The notes: generated from the sequence alone by a model not told the origin. A stretch of 64,000 nt of DNA from Thermoplasmatales archaeon SW_10_69_26 (GCA_003009755.1 PXUB01000025.1:3275-67274); one strand, 5' to 3'. Shown: positions 33,875-42,675, counted from the stretch's first letter. Numbers and translations are program-made.

Positions 33875-33961
33875 AGATGTCTTGCATGGCCAACCCTGAT
33901 GAAGGCTCGCTGGCCCGTCACATCGACGACGTTCAGATGCGGGTCCGTTTGTGGGCCGTTC

Positions 33962-35161
33962 TCAGGCGCTTTCGCCGCCCATGCGGGCGTCCGCGTGGGC
34001 GAGCGCGACGTCCGCGGCCTGATACAGCAGGTGCAGATCGGGCTCGGGTCGGGCGCGGGCGTAGTCGGCGAACTCGCCGCGCAGCGCCAACAGGTCCGCG
34101 TGGCCCTCCTCGACCGTGTCGGGATCGGCCCCAGGGCCCAGGTGGCGAGCGATCGTGGCCCGCAGGCGTTCGATCTTGACGGCGGCGAAGCCAGGCGGCA
34201 TCGGGTTGTCGACGAGCGGCACGAGCTCGGGCTCGCCGCCCTCGCCGGGGGGGCCCTGGAAGCCGCCGGCTTCGAGGCCGCGGATCGCGTTCTCGAGGTG
34301 GGCGAGCTCGGGCGCCTCGTGGAGGGGCGTGGCCAGCGGTTCGCCGCAGGCGGCCACACCTTCGACGTCGAAGAGGCCGCGGCCGTCGCCGCGGAGGCCG
34401 TCGAGGAACCGGCGGGGCAGCGCCTCGCCCTCCTCGGTCTCCGCTTCGCGCCAGGCCAGCCGGGAGAGGTCGCCGACGGGCAGCTCGGCACGCAGAGCCA
34501 ACGCCAGACCGGAGGGCGGCGGCGGATCGGGATCGTCGCCGGTGGGCCACAGGTAGCCGGCACCGCCACCGGCGAGCACGGTCGTCTCGGCGCGGTGCGT
34601 GGTGCACTCCTCGCCGTCGACGAGCACGGCCCCGGAGACGCCCTCCTCGGCGTCGCCGATCAAGCGCACGGCGACGGTCGTCTGGTCCACGGCGGCGCCC
34701 TCGCGCTGCAAGCGATCGAGGATCGCCTCGCGCAGGTTGCGGGCCCAGGCTTCGTCGTTGGGGACGTCCAGCTCCTCGAGCCACCGTCGGACGCGACGGG
34801 CGCGGAAGCCGAACACCTGGGCCTCCTCGGGGGCGGGAACCTCGCTGCGCTTGATGAGCTCGCGGGCCTGGGGCACCGGGTCCTCGGGGATCGGCGGGAC
34901 GTCGGGGACGTCCTGGGCGCCCTGGACGAGCAGGCGGGTGCGGGCGCCCGATCGCACGGCGGCGAGGGCGGCGGCTGCGCCGGCCAGGTCGCCACCGACG
35001 ACGAGCACGGACCGGTCGCGGGGACGGTCGGCGTCGGTCTCCTCGTCCGAGCCGAGGGTCATGCCGCCCAGCATGCCGCCGGGGCCTTCGCGGTCGCCGA
35101 CGATGGCGCCGACGGCGTCCCCAGACGAGGACGGCGACGGGTGTTGATCGGGGTCCGCCAT
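33962..35161 (-). CDS. Degenerate NadB-like flavoprotein (L-aspartate oxidase relative)
   Basis: 399 residues, against about 530 for NadB. The dinucleotide site reads VLVVGGDLAGAAAALAA (usual GxGxAG altered), TTVLAGGGAGYLWPTGDDPD near 203-222 matches the second FAD motif, GLALALRAELPV and DVEGVAACGEP follow, and a helical C-terminal domain ends ARMGGESA where NadB goes on to RxESRG-H. The capping domain with the catalytic His/Arg is mostly missing and the HPT motif is absent. It sits directly after nadA (4 nt), so a role in making iminoaspartate for quinolinate is expected, but the enzyme may be impaired or work in another way. Confidence 0.65.
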   Translation of the reverse strand: MADPDQHPSPSSSGDAVGAIVGDREGPGGMLGGMTLGSDEETDADRPRDRSVLVVGGDLAGAAAALAAVRSGARTRLLVQGAQDVPDVPPIPEDPVPQARELIKRSEVPAPEEAQVFGFRARRVRRWLEELDVPNDEAWARNLREAILDRLQREGAAVDQTTVAVRLIGDAEEGVSGAVLVDGEECTTHRAETTVLAGGGAGYLWPTGDDPDPPPPSGLALALRAELPVGDLSRLAWREAETEEGEALPRRFLDGLRGDGRGLFDVEGVAACGEPLATPLHEAPELAHLENAIRGLEAGGFQGPPGEGGEPELVPLVDNPMPPGFAAVKIERLRATIARHLGPGADPDTVEEGHADLLALRGEFADYARARPEPDLHLLYQAADVALAHADARMGGESA

Positions 35162-35165
35162 GCGA

Positions 35166-36293
35166 TCACGACCCGATCTCGAGCATGCGGTCCAGCGCGA
35201 CGCGGGACCACTCGCGGTCCTCCTCGTCGACGCGGACGCGGTTGATCACGTTGCCCTTGACCAGCTCCTCGAGCACCCAGGTCACGTAGTTGGGGTCGAT
35301 CTGGCGCATCGCGTTGCAATCCAGGCAGGCGTCGCCGCACAGCTGGATGACCTGCTTGGCCTCGGGCGTGTTGCGCTGCAGGTGCTCGATGAGGTGCTTC
35401 TCGGTGCCGATCGCGATCGTGGTGTCATCCTCGGCCTCGTGCACGAAGTCGATGATCTGGCCCGTCGAACCGGCGAAGTCGGCGGCGTCGACGACCTCGC
35501 GCGGGCACTCGGGGTGGACGATGATCTCGCCGTCCGGGTAGCGCTCGCGCATGCCGGCCACGTGCTCGAGGGAGAACCGGTCGTGGACCTGGCACATGCC
35601 ATCCCACAGGATGAAGCGGGCGTCCTCGACGGCCTCCCGAGAGGTGCCGCCGAACTCGGGGTGCCAGGGGTTCCACTTCACCCAGTCCTCGTCGCGGAAG
35701 CCCAGGTCGTAGGCGGTGTTGTGGCCGAGGTGCTTGTCCGGCATGAACAGGATCTTGCGCCCGGAGTCCAGCGCCCACTCGAAGATCTCGTCGGCGCTCG
35801 AGCTCGTGCAGATCGCCCCGTCCATCCGGCCGGTGAAGGCCTTGAGGTCGGCGTAGCTGTTCATGTAGGTGACGGGCACGATCTCGTCGGGGTCGAGCAC
35901 CTGGGTGAGGTCGTCCCAGGCTTGGCGAACCTGCACCATCTCGGCCATGCCGGCCATCGGGCAGGCGGCCTCGCGGCTCGGGATGATGACGTTGCGTTCG
36001 CCGCCGGTAAGGATGTCGGCCGTCTCGGCCATGAACGTGACGCCGCAGAAGACGATGTTCTCGACCTCGGCGTCACGGGCGCGCTTGGAGAGGGAGAAGG
36101 AATCACCCGTGAAGTCCGCCAGCTCGTAGATCTCCTCGTGCTGGTAGTTGTGCCCCAAGATGAGGGTCGAGTCGCCCAGGCAATCGCGGGCGCGCTCGAT
36201 GCGCTCGGCTCGTTCCCCCGGGCCCAGATCCCGGTAGGGTTCCGGTAGCTGGGCGAAGTGGGCGTACCGGAACAGGTTCAGCGTCTCGGCCAT
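35166..36293 (-). CDS. nadA: Quinolinate synthase A
   Basis: 375 residues. Condenses iminoaspartate and dihydroxyacetone phosphate to quinolinate, the first NAD ring precursor, using a [4Fe-4S] cluster. Seen: LILGHNYQHEEI near 44-55, FCGVTFMAETADIL near 82-95, VTYMNSYADLKA near 140, CTSSSADEIFEWAL near 156, MPDKHLGHNTA near 178, VHPECPREV near 258, and CLDCNAMRQIDP near 329 bearing cluster Cys. Three candidate cluster Cys are present (C83, one in the ECP motif, one in the final CLDC). CCTTTAGG at 36317-36324 lies 27 nt before the ATG. Operon with the NadB-like gene. Confidence 0.95.
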   Translation of the reverse strand: MAETLNLFRYAHFAQLPEPYRDLGPGERAERIERARDCLGDSTLILGHNYQHEEIYELADFTGDSFSLSKRARDAEVENIVFCGVTFMAETADILTGGERNVIIPSREAACPMAGMAEMVQVRQAWDDLTQVLDPDEIVPVTYMNSYADLKAFTGRMDGAICTSSSADEIFEWALDSGRKILFMPDKHLGHNTAYDLGFRDEDWVKWNPWHPEFGGTSREAVEDARFILWDGMCQVHDRFSLEHVAGMRERYPDGEIIVHPECPREVVDAADFAGSTGQIIDFVHEAEDDTTIAIGTEKHLIEHLQRNTPEAKQVIQLCGDACLDCNAMRQIDPNYVTWVLEELVKGNVINRVRVDEEDREWSRVALDRMLEIGS

Positions 36294-36441
36294 CGCATGG
36301 AGCCAGCCGACCGGAGCCTAAAGGCGTTGGGTTGGGGGAAATCCGTTCGCCCTCGGGAGCGCTGGCTCGAAGAATTTTCGCTCGCGCCCGCGACCACGAA
36401 GCTGCCTGCGGTGGCAAGCTTCCCCACCCCGAGCGAACATC

Positions 36442-36447
36442 TATAAC
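36442..36447 (+). promoter_or_regulatory. TATA box of the superoxide dismutase gene
   Basis: TATAAC in the context ACATCTATAACG, 34-39 nt before the ATG, the most canonical TATA element in the window. It predicts a leader of about 10 nt. Confidence 0.6.
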
Positions 36448-36480
36448 GTCTGTTGCCTTGCCCTATACGAGGCGGTCGAC

Positions 36481-37083
36481 ATGACTGACTACACGCTGGA
36501 CGAGCTTCCCTACGACTACGACGCGCTGGAGCCCCACATCAGCGAGCAGGTGCTCAAGTGGCACCACGACCGACACCACCAGGGCTACGTTGACGGGTGG
36601 AACAGCGCCGAGGAGACGCTCGAGGAGAACCGCGAGTCCGGCGACTTCTCTTCGAGCGGGTCCGCCCTCCGCAACGTGACCCACAACGGGTGCGGTCACA
36701 TCCTGCACGCGCTGTTCTGGCACAACATGAGCCCCACCGGCGGCGACGAGCCCACCGGCGCGATCGCCGACCGCATCGAGGCGGACTTCGGCAGCTACGA
36801 GGCCTGGGAAGGTGAGTTCCGCGCCGCAGCCAGCGAGGCCTCCGGCTGGGCGCTCCTCGTCTACGACAGCTTCTCCAACCAGCTCCGCAACGTGGTCGTC
36901 GACAAGCACGACCAAGGCGCGCTCTGGGGCTCGCACCCGATCCTCGCCTTGGACGTGTGGGAGCACTCCTACTACCACGACTACGGCCCCGACCGCGGCG
37001 ACTTCGTCGACGCGTTCTTCAACGTCGTCGACTGGGAGGAGCCCCGCTCGCGGTACAAGCAGGCCGTCTCCCTGTTCGAGTAA
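36481..37083 (+). CDS. sod: Superoxide dismutase, Fe/Mn family
   Basis: 200 residues, full length. Metal ligands visible: His in LKWHHDRHHQGYVDG near 26-40, His in GCGHILHALFWHNMSP near 72-87, and the Asp and His in ALDVWEHSYYHDYG near 157-170. YDYDALEPHISEQV at the start is typical. Removes superoxide in the cytoplasm, so the organism meets oxygen. Transcribed alone, with its own TATA box and a hairpin/pyrimidine terminator. Confidence 0.96.
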   Translation: MTDYTLDELPYDYDALEPHISEQVLKWHHDRHHQGYVDGWNSAEETLEENRESGDFSSSGSALRNVTHNGCGHILHALFWHNMSPTGGDEPTGAIADRIEADFGSYEAWEGEFRAAASEASGWALLVYDSFSNQLRNVVVDKHDQGALWGSHPILALDVWEHSYYHDYGPDRGDFVDAFFNVVDWEEPRSRYKQAVSLFE

Positions 37084-37100
37084 GCGCATCCCGCGCTCTT

Positions 37101-37144
37101 GGCCTCCCCGCGAGGAGAGGCCCGCTTTCCTCTTCTTCTCTTCC
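37101..37144 (+). terminator. Hairpin plus 20-nt pyrimidine tract after sod
   Basis: Stem GGCCTC (37101-37106) / GAGGCC (37117-37122), then CTTTCCTCTTCTTCTCTTCC (37125-37144), all pyrimidine. Starts 17 nt after the stop codon. Same design as at the pilin and E1 beta gene ends. Confidence 0.6.
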
Positions 37145-37170
37145 GCCCGCCAGCGACGCCGCCACCCAGC

Positions 37171-38193
37171 TTAGCCGCGCTCGCCGGCGTTGAGCCCGGC
37201 GCGCTCGGCGACGTCGTACACCTCGGTGCGGGCATCGCGCAGCGAGGCGCGCTTGACGACGTAGCCCAGCTCGGTCAGCTTGCCGAGGCTCGATCGCACG
37301 GTGCGGGACGTGAGCCCGGACTGGCGAGCGATCTCGGAGGGCGTCATCGGGCCCTCGTACTCCAACAGCTTGTAGATGAACCGGGCCGAGGGCGGGGCAT
37401 CGGCCAGCTCGCTGCCGATCTCGCGTTTCAGCCGGACGCGGCCGAGCAGGTGGCCGTGCTCGCGCTCGGACAACCGCACCAGCGTCAGCCGGCGGCCGGT
37501 GCCCTTGATCGTGACGTCCTCGTCGATCGAGACCCGGCGGTGACCGTCGACGACGAGCTCGACGCCGGAGCCGCTCTCGGGGTTGGCCAGCGTGATCATG
37601 GAGGCGCTGGGCGACACGATCGGGGGATGGTCCTCCTCGCTGCAGACGGGCACGACGGTCAACACGTCGGCGGCGGACAGGACCGCGGGTCCGCCGGCAG
37701 ACAACGCGTAGGCGGTCGACCCGGTCGGGGTGCACACGATCGTGCCGTCGCCGCGGTCGTGCCACAGCAGCTCGCCGTCGACCTTGACGTCGACGTCGAG
37801 GAACGTGCCGTTCTGCTGGGGCAACACGGCGGCCTCGTTGAGCGCCAGCCAGCGCTCGTCGCCGACCTCGCACTCCATGCGCAGCGTCTGCGTGCGCCCC
37901 GATCGACCCTCGGCCAGGGCTCGGGCGACCTCCTCGGCCTCGCCGGCCTGGGCCTCGGCGAGCACGCCCAGGCCCTCGTTGGACAAGAGCAGGACCGGCG
38001 GCGGGTCGGGCAGCTCGGCCAACCGCGACAGGAAGAATCGGGTCTCGCCGACGAGCGTCAGCACGTCGGTCTCGGCGTCGACGGCATCGGTGACGGTCAG
38101 CTCGTGCTCGGCGAACGCCTCCCGCACCTGGCCGCCGTCCTCGCGGGCTCGCTCGTGGGCCTCGACCGCGACGCGCACGTTCCCCGGGCACAT
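37171..38193 (-). CDS. NAD-kinase-like domain fused to a C-terminal winged helix
   Basis: 340 residues from ATG at 38193. Residues about 1-255 follow the NAD kinase fold: LALNEAAVLP near 120, the RGDGTIVCTPTGSTAYALSA stretch near 146-165, GGP, and a beta-sandwich tail. But where NAD kinases have the catalytic GGDGT, this protein reads TLVGETRFFLSRL (about 46-58), so the key Asp is gone, and the following NxGxLGFL loop is NEGLGVLA. Residues about 270-335 are a winged helix: RFIYKLLEYEGPMTPSEIAR and QSGLTSRTVRSSLGKLTELG. I infer an NAD(P)-sensing transcription regulator rather than a working kinase. It is divergent from an alpha/beta hydrolase gene with 66 bp between, and close to nadA. Confidence 0.78.
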   Translation of the reverse strand: MCPGNVRVAVEAHERAREDGGQVREAFAEHELTVTDAVDAETDVLTLVGETRFFLSRLAELPDPPPVLLLSNEGLGVLAEAQAGEAEEVARALAEGRSGRTQTLRMECEVGDERWLALNEAAVLPQQNGTFLDVDVKVDGELLWHDRGDGTIVCTPTGSTAYALSAGGPAVLSAADVLTVVPVCSEEDHPPIVSPSASMITLANPESGSGVELVVDGHRRVSIDEDVTIKGTGRRLTLVRLSEREHGHLLGRVRLKREIGSELADAPPSARFIYKLLEYEGPMTPSEIARQSGLTSRTVRSSLGKLTELGYVVKRASLRDARTEVYDVAERAGLNAGERG

Positions 38194-38259
38194 CGTCGGC
38201 CCCCTTGAGGCCTGCGCCCGCGGGCGAACGGTCAAGCCGCCGAAGCCGCGTGAGCCCAC

Positions 38260-39114
38260 ATGGTCGGACGTTGGAAGCTGCTCGGCTGGGCCGGAGCCGG
38301 CCTGCTGACGTTGGTCGTGCTAGCGCCCGCCGGGATGCTGTGGATGCTGTTGCATCCGCCCCAGGCCGGCGGCACGACGACGCCGGTCGAGCTGGGGCTG
38401 GCGGCCGAGCATCGGCGGTTGACGACCGAGGACGGTGTCGAGCTGGATGCCTGGGTCGTCGAGGCCGCCAACGAGACCGACTCGGCGATCGTGGTCGCCC
38501 ACGGCTACCCGGCCAGCAAGGCCGACGTGCTGCCGGCGGTGGCCTTCCTTGCAGGAGACCATCACCTCGTGCTGGTCGACCACCGCGGGTTGGGTGACAG
38601 CGAGGGCTCGACGACGCTGGGCATCGAGGAACCGTTGGACGTGCAGGCCGGCATCGAGGCGGCGCGCGCGATCGCGGGCGTCGACCGCGTCGGGTTGCTC
38701 GGGTTCTCGATGGGTGGCGCCGCGGCGATCCAGGCGGCCGACGACGCCGACGTGGACGCGCTCGTGGCGCAAGCCGCCTACGCGGACCTGGGCGATCTTG
38801 CGGCCGGTAGCTTCGAGGGCCTGGGCCCGCTGGCCCACCCGATGGGTGCCCTGATGCTGTTCTACGGCGAGCTGGCCGGCCTCGACCCCGACCGCGCCCG
38901 CCCCGTGGAGGACATCGGGGACGTCGAGGCGCCGATCTTGTTGATCCACGGCAGCGAGGACGAGACGATCGACGCCGACCACGGCCGTCGGCTGGCCGAG
39001 GCCGCCCCCGAGGCCGAGCTGTGGATCGTCGACGGCGGCACGCACGGCGCCGCCGCGTTGAACCCCGGGTGGGGGGACCGCGTGGGCGCGTTCTTCGACG
39101 ACGCGCTCGAGTGA
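38260..39114 (+). CDS. Membrane-anchored alpha/beta hydrolase
   Basis: 284 residues. N-terminal helix (LLGWAGAGLLTLVVLAPAGM) then an alpha/beta hydrolase: VVAHGYPASKADV near 79-91 (oxyanion), DHRGLGDSEGS near 108, nucleophile elbow GFSMGG near 148-153, LLIHGSEDETI near 229 with the acid, and GGTHG near 264 with the His. Resembles the dienelactone hydrolase/prolyl oligopeptidase group of esterases and peptidases. Substrate unknown. Its promoter faces that of the NAD-kinase-like regulator, a possible controller. Confidence 0.85.
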   Translation: MVGRWKLLGWAGAGLLTLVVLAPAGMLWMLLHPPQAGGTTTPVELGLAAEHRRLTTEDGVELDAWVVEAANETDSAIVVAHGYPASKADVLPAVAFLAGDHHLVLVDHRGLGDSEGSTTLGIEEPLDVQAGIEAARAIAGVDRVGLLGFSMGGAAAIQAADDADVDALVAQAAYADLGDLAAGSFEGLGPLAHPMGALMLFYGELAGLDPDRARPVEDIGDVEAPILLIHGSEDETIDADHGRRLAEAAPEAELWIVDGGTHGAAALNPGWGDRVGAFFDDALE

Positions 39115-39377
39115 GAGGGGCAAGCAGGGGACGGCAGAGGCAGCGGGACACAGCAGAGGCTCTGTCCCCCCGTTCCTCGTCGTTCTCCGCCTCGTGCGTT
39201 TCGGCCTCCGATCCCCTGCATGCTTCCCGCCGTCCAACCTTCCCGCGATGGCGTTGCCTCCCCCTCTCCGTTCCTCGAGCCTCCGTCCCGCTGTGGTCGA
39301 GGTCGCCGCTTGGCTGTCCTCCCCCCCGGCCCTCCCCTCGTCCTCTCCTTCTTGTATGAGGAGCGGATGCCCGGGTG
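39115..39377 (+). terminator. Hairpin and pyrimidine-rich stretch between hydrolase and tgtA
   Basis: After the hydrolase stop, GGGACA (39145-39150) can pair with TGTCCC (39163-39168), extended by GGGGAC/GTCCCC, then C/T-rich sequence (CCGTTCCTCGTCGTTCTCC). The rest of the gap is C/T-rich and ends with TTGTATGA at 39352-39359, the likely tgtA TATA box, 23 nt or so before its ATG. No gene seen. Confidence 0.45.
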
Positions 39378-41327
39378 ATGCCCGTCAGCTTCGAGGCCCG
39401 CGCACGAGAGGGCCTGTCCCGTCGGGGGACGATGGAGACCCCGCACGGGCCCGTGGACACGCCGGCGATGATGCCGGTGATCAACCCCAACCGCACGCTG
39501 ATCGAGCCCCAGCGGATGGCCGAGGACTTCGGCGCTCAGATCCTCATCACGAACGCCTACATCATCCGCAAGGACGAGGACCTGCGCGAGCAAGCCCGCG
39601 AGGAGGGCGTGCACGCCCTGATCGATTGGGACCGGCCCCTGGTGACGGATTCGGGCACCTTCCAGGACTACGTTTACGGCGAGATCGACCTCGAGCCCGA
39701 CGAGATCCTCGCCTTCCAGCGCGAGATGGGCTCGGACGTCGGCACGATCCTCGACGTCTTCAGCCCGCCGGACCGCACGCACGAGGAGGCCGACCAGGAG
39801 GCCGACGACACGCTGTTGCGCGCCGTGGACGCGGTCGACCACGCCGGCGACATGGCGCTCAACCTGCCCGTGCAGGGCGGCACCTACCCCGACCTGCGCG
39901 AGGCGGCCGCCCGCGACGTCTCCCGCCTCGAACCGCCCGGTGGTGCCCTGCACCCGATCGGTGGCGTCGTCCCCCTCATGGAGGACCAGCGCTACGTCAC
40001 GCTCACGAAGGCGATCTTGGGCGCCCAGCGCGGCCTGCACGCCGGCCGCCCGGTGCACCTGTTCGGCGCCGGCCACCCGCACATGCTGGCCCTGGCGGTC
40101 TACCTCGGGTGCGATCTGTTCGACTCGGCCGCCTACGCCAAGTACGCCGACGACGACCGGCTCGTGTTCCCCTGGGGCACCGTCGGGCTCGACGAGCTCG
40201 ACGAGCTGCCCTGCACGTGCCCCACCTGCCGCGAGCGCACCGCCGGGGACCTCGAGGCCTTGCCCGACGACGAGCGCGTGCAGGCGCTGGGCGAGCACAA
40301 CCTGCACGTCACGATGGCCGAGATGCGCCGCATCCGGCACGCCCAGGACAGCGGCCGCCTGCTCGAGCTGGTGCTCGAGCGCATCAGCGCGCATCCGGCC
40401 TTGGACGCCTGCCGGCACGTGCTGGCCGACCACGTCGACCAGCTGGAGGCTCGCGAGCCGGTCTCCCACCACCGCGCGGTGACCCTCGTCGACCACGGCC
40501 TCGACTGGCATCCCCAGCCCGAGCGGGCGATGGACCGGGTCGACCGCCGGCTGGACCCCCGCGGCCCCCTCACGCTGCTGGATGCGGTCGACCGTCCGTT
40601 CACGGCGAACGCCACCGACGAGGTGCAGGCGATGCGCGCCCGCGGCGTGCACCCGTTCTTCCCGTCCCGGCTGGGCCCGGTGCCCTTCGACCTCGACGAA
40701 GCCTACCCGTTCTCCCAGTGCCGGGAGGGACCGATCACGGAGCCGGTCGTCGAGGCCAGCCGCGAGCAGCTCGACCAACTGGCCGAGGCGTGGGACGTCG
40801 ACGTCCTCGCACCTGAGACGGCCCGCCAGCGGCCGGCGGAGGACGAGGTGGATCTGACGGCCGAGCGCGTGGCCGCGACCGCCAGCTACCAGTTCGGGCC
40901 CCAGGCCGGCCGACGCCTGCTGGCGGGCGAGGTCGCGATCGAGACCTCCCCGCGCACGGGGCGTGTGCGGACCGTGGAGACCGACGGCGAGCACGTGCTC
41001 TCGCGCCGCGCCTACGACGGCCTGTTCACGCTCAAGCTCGCCGGCGCTCGCCGCATCCACGAGTGGTTGCCGCGCCCGTTCATGCGCGTCCGCGTCGACG
41101 AGGAGTCGGCCCCGTTCAACGCGGCCGGCAAATCGGTGTTCGCCAAGTTCGTGCTCGGCGTTCAAAAGGGCCTGCGCCCCGGCGAGGAGTGCCTGGTGGT
41201 GGACCCCGACGACGAGCTCGTGGGCTGCGGGCAGCTGCGGGTCAGCCCGGCCGAGATGAAGGACATGGGCAGCGGGCCGGCCGTCGACGTGCGGGAGGGC
41301 ATCGGCAAGGACACCTACCGGGGCTGA
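39378..41327 (+). CDS. tgtA: tRNA-guanine(15) transglycosylase (archaeosine synthesis)
   Basis: 649 residues, the archaeal length. Swaps G15 of tRNA for preQ0 in archaeosine synthesis. Seen: VDTPAMMPVINPNRTLI near 25-42, the catalytic Asp in VTDSGTFQDYVYG near 94, second Asp region DMALNLPVQGGTYPDL near 158, HLFGAGHPHMLALAVYLGCD near 226, zinc ligands in PCTCPTCRERT near 275, and a C-terminal PUA domain (RPFMRVRVDEESAPFNAAGK, FVLGVQKGLRPGEECLVVDP, then GCGQLRVSPAEM). ATG at 39378; GTG directly before it is also in frame. Confidence 0.95.
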   Translation: MPVSFEARAREGLSRRGTMETPHGPVDTPAMMPVINPNRTLIEPQRMAEDFGAQILITNAYIIRKDEDLREQAREEGVHALIDWDRPLVTDSGTFQDYVYGEIDLEPDEILAFQREMGSDVGTILDVFSPPDRTHEEADQEADDTLLRAVDAVDHAGDMALNLPVQGGTYPDLREAAARDVSRLEPPGGALHPIGGVVPLMEDQRYVTLTKAILGAQRGLHAGRPVHLFGAGHPHMLALAVYLGCDLFDSAAYAKYADDDRLVFPWGTVGLDELDELPCTCPTCRERTAGDLEALPDDERVQALGEHNLHVTMAEMRRIRHAQDSGRLLELVLERISAHPALDACRHVLADHVDQLEAREPVSHHRAVTLVDHGLDWHPQPERAMDRVDRRLDPRGPLTLLDAVDRPFTANATDEVQAMRARGVHPFFPSRLGPVPFDLDEAYPFSQCREGPITEPVVEASREQLDQLAEAWDVDVLAPETARQRPAEDEVDLTAERVAATASYQFGPQAGRRLLAGEVAIETSPRTGRVRTVETDGEHVLSRRAYDGLFTLKLAGARRIHEWLPRPFMRVRVDEESAPFNAAGKSVFAKFVLGVQKGLRPGEECLVVDPDDELVGCGQLRVSPAEMKDMGSGPAVDVREGIGKDTYRG

Positions 41328-41408
41328 GGGGCACATCTCAGCCTGGCTCAGGGACGATCGCGTGGGCTGGGCAAGGGTTCACAAGCAGGCGTCCGGCAAG
41401 CGGGAGGC

Positions 41409-41960
41409 ATGCAGCCCGAGGATGAACTGCGAGCCGACCACATGGCGATCCGGCGAGGCGCAAAGGTGCTCGAACACCTGGCCCACCACCTCCGCGAGGG
41501 CCACGGCGTCCGCAACACGGACATGTTCACGCTCGTCGACCTGCTCGACCGCGCCGCCGGCGAGGACCACCACGGCAAGGAGGAGCAGATCCTGTTCGCG
41601 TTCCTGCGCGAGAGGCGCACGCGGTTCGGGTTCGACGGGCTGCGCAGCTTCCACGAGGACCACGACGAGCTGGGGGATCTGCTGGCCGACCTCCGCGAGC
41701 TCGTCGGCCCAGCCTGCGAGGGGGACCAGCGGGCCCGGCAACGGTTGGACAAGATGGCCACCCGCTACCGTGAGGCGACCCGCGATCACTTGCGCCGGGA
41801 GGAGCAGACGTTCCTCGACCGGCTGCACGAGAACCTGAGCACCGACGAGATCCAGGATCTCGCCGACCGGTTGGCCGCCTTCGACGGGGCGCCGAAGGCG
41901 CGGGACCGCCTCGAGGATCGATCGGATCGGCTCGCGAACGGCTACGAGGACGCCTTCTGA
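41409..41960 (+). CDS. Hemerythrin-like HHE protein
   Basis: 183 residues with two HHE halves. Ligand-type residues: ELRADHMAIRRGAKVLEHLA near 6-25, AGEDHHGKEEQILFAFL near 51-67, LRSFHEDHDELGDLLADL near 78-95, and ATRDHLRREEQTFLDRL near 123-139. Such proteins bind di-iron and carry or sense O2, NO or iron. It ends next to the FHA-HTH gene on the other strand (convergent, 1 nt apart). The Arg-rich C-terminus is unusual. Confidence 0.85.
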   Translation: MQPEDELRADHMAIRRGAKVLEHLAHHLREGHGVRNTDMFTLVDLLDRAAGEDHHGKEEQILFAFLRERRTRFGFDGLRSFHEDHDELGDLLADLRELVGPACEGDQRARQRLDKMATRYREATRDHLRREEQTFLDRLHENLSTDEIQDLADRLAAFDGAPKARDRLEDRSDRLANGYEDAF

Positions 41961-41961
41961 G

Positions 41962-42675
41962 TCACTCCCGGAACAGCAGTTGCGTGTGCCCGACGCCGAT
42001 CACGTCCCCGTGCGACAGCCCTCGGCGCTCGCCCAGGCCCAGCCGGTCGCCGTTCAGGGAGACCCGAGCCCGCGCCGAGCGGAGATCCAGCAGCGTGTAG
42101 GTGTCGTCCTGGATCTCGATCTCGGCCGCCTGGTCGTCGACGAACCGGCTCTCGGGGAGGGGGACGTCGGCCTTGGGCTGGCTGCCGAGGATCCAGCCGC
42201 GGCGGCGGTCGGCCTCGAGCGTGCCCAGGCGGAACCGGCGGCCGACCTCGAGGCCGTGGACGACGACGAGGTGGGGTCCGGGCCCGGTCGGTTCCGGCTC
42301 CCACTCGATCGGCGAGGGATCGGGATCCTCGGGGTGGACGGACGGGTTGCCGTGGGCGGACAGCTCGCGCAAGGCCTCGGCCAGCGCCCACAGGGGTGCC
42401 TGGTCGATCCGGTAGGCGTTCTTCACGCGGCCGCCCTCGCGGACGCGCTGGGCGCGCACGATGCCGGCCTCCTGCAGCTGGTTGAGGTGGTAGCGCACCC
42501 CCTGACGGGTGAGACAGCGGGTGCGGTTCCCGTTGCGGCCGTCGTGGTCGACCGGCGTGAGCTCGATCTCGTCCAGCGTGCAGGCGTCCTGGAGCTGGGA
42601 CAGAAGGCTCAGACGGTTCGCGAACGCGAGCGCTTCGAGGCTCTCCAGGATCCAGTCGGTGGCTTCCTCCCCCAT
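41962..42675 (-). CDS. Winged-helix regulator with a C-terminal FHA domain
   Basis: 237 residues from ATG at 42675. Residues about 8-95 are an ArsR-like winged helix (ESLEALAFANRLSLLSQLQD, LTRQGVRYHLNQLQEAGIVR, VKNAYRIDQAPLWALAEAL). Residues about 135-237 form an FHA phosphothreonine-binding domain: GRRFRLGTLEADRRRGWILG (glycine-arginine core; IxLGS-type), VDDQAAEIEIQDDTYTLLDL, RARVSLNGDRL and GDVIGVGHTQLLF. A DNA-binding protein read by Ser/Thr kinases is inferred. No kinase gene is in the window. Confidence 0.8.
   Translation of the reverse strand: MGEEATDWILESLEALAFANRLSLLSQLQDACTLDEIELTPVDHDGRNGNRTRCLTRQGVRYHLNQLQEAGIVRAQRVREGGRVKNAYRIDQAPLWALAEALRELSAHGNPSVHPEDPDPSPIEWEPEPTGPGPHLVVVHGLEVGRRFRLGTLEADRRRGWILGSQPKADVPLPESRFVDDQAAEIEIQDDTYTLLDLRSARARVSLNGDRLGLGERRGLSHGDVIGVGHTQLLFRE

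Noticed and set aside
36463-36468. CTATAC as the sod TATA box
   Set aside because: Only about 15 nt from the ATG; the TATAAC at 36442 is at a proper distance and closer to consensus.
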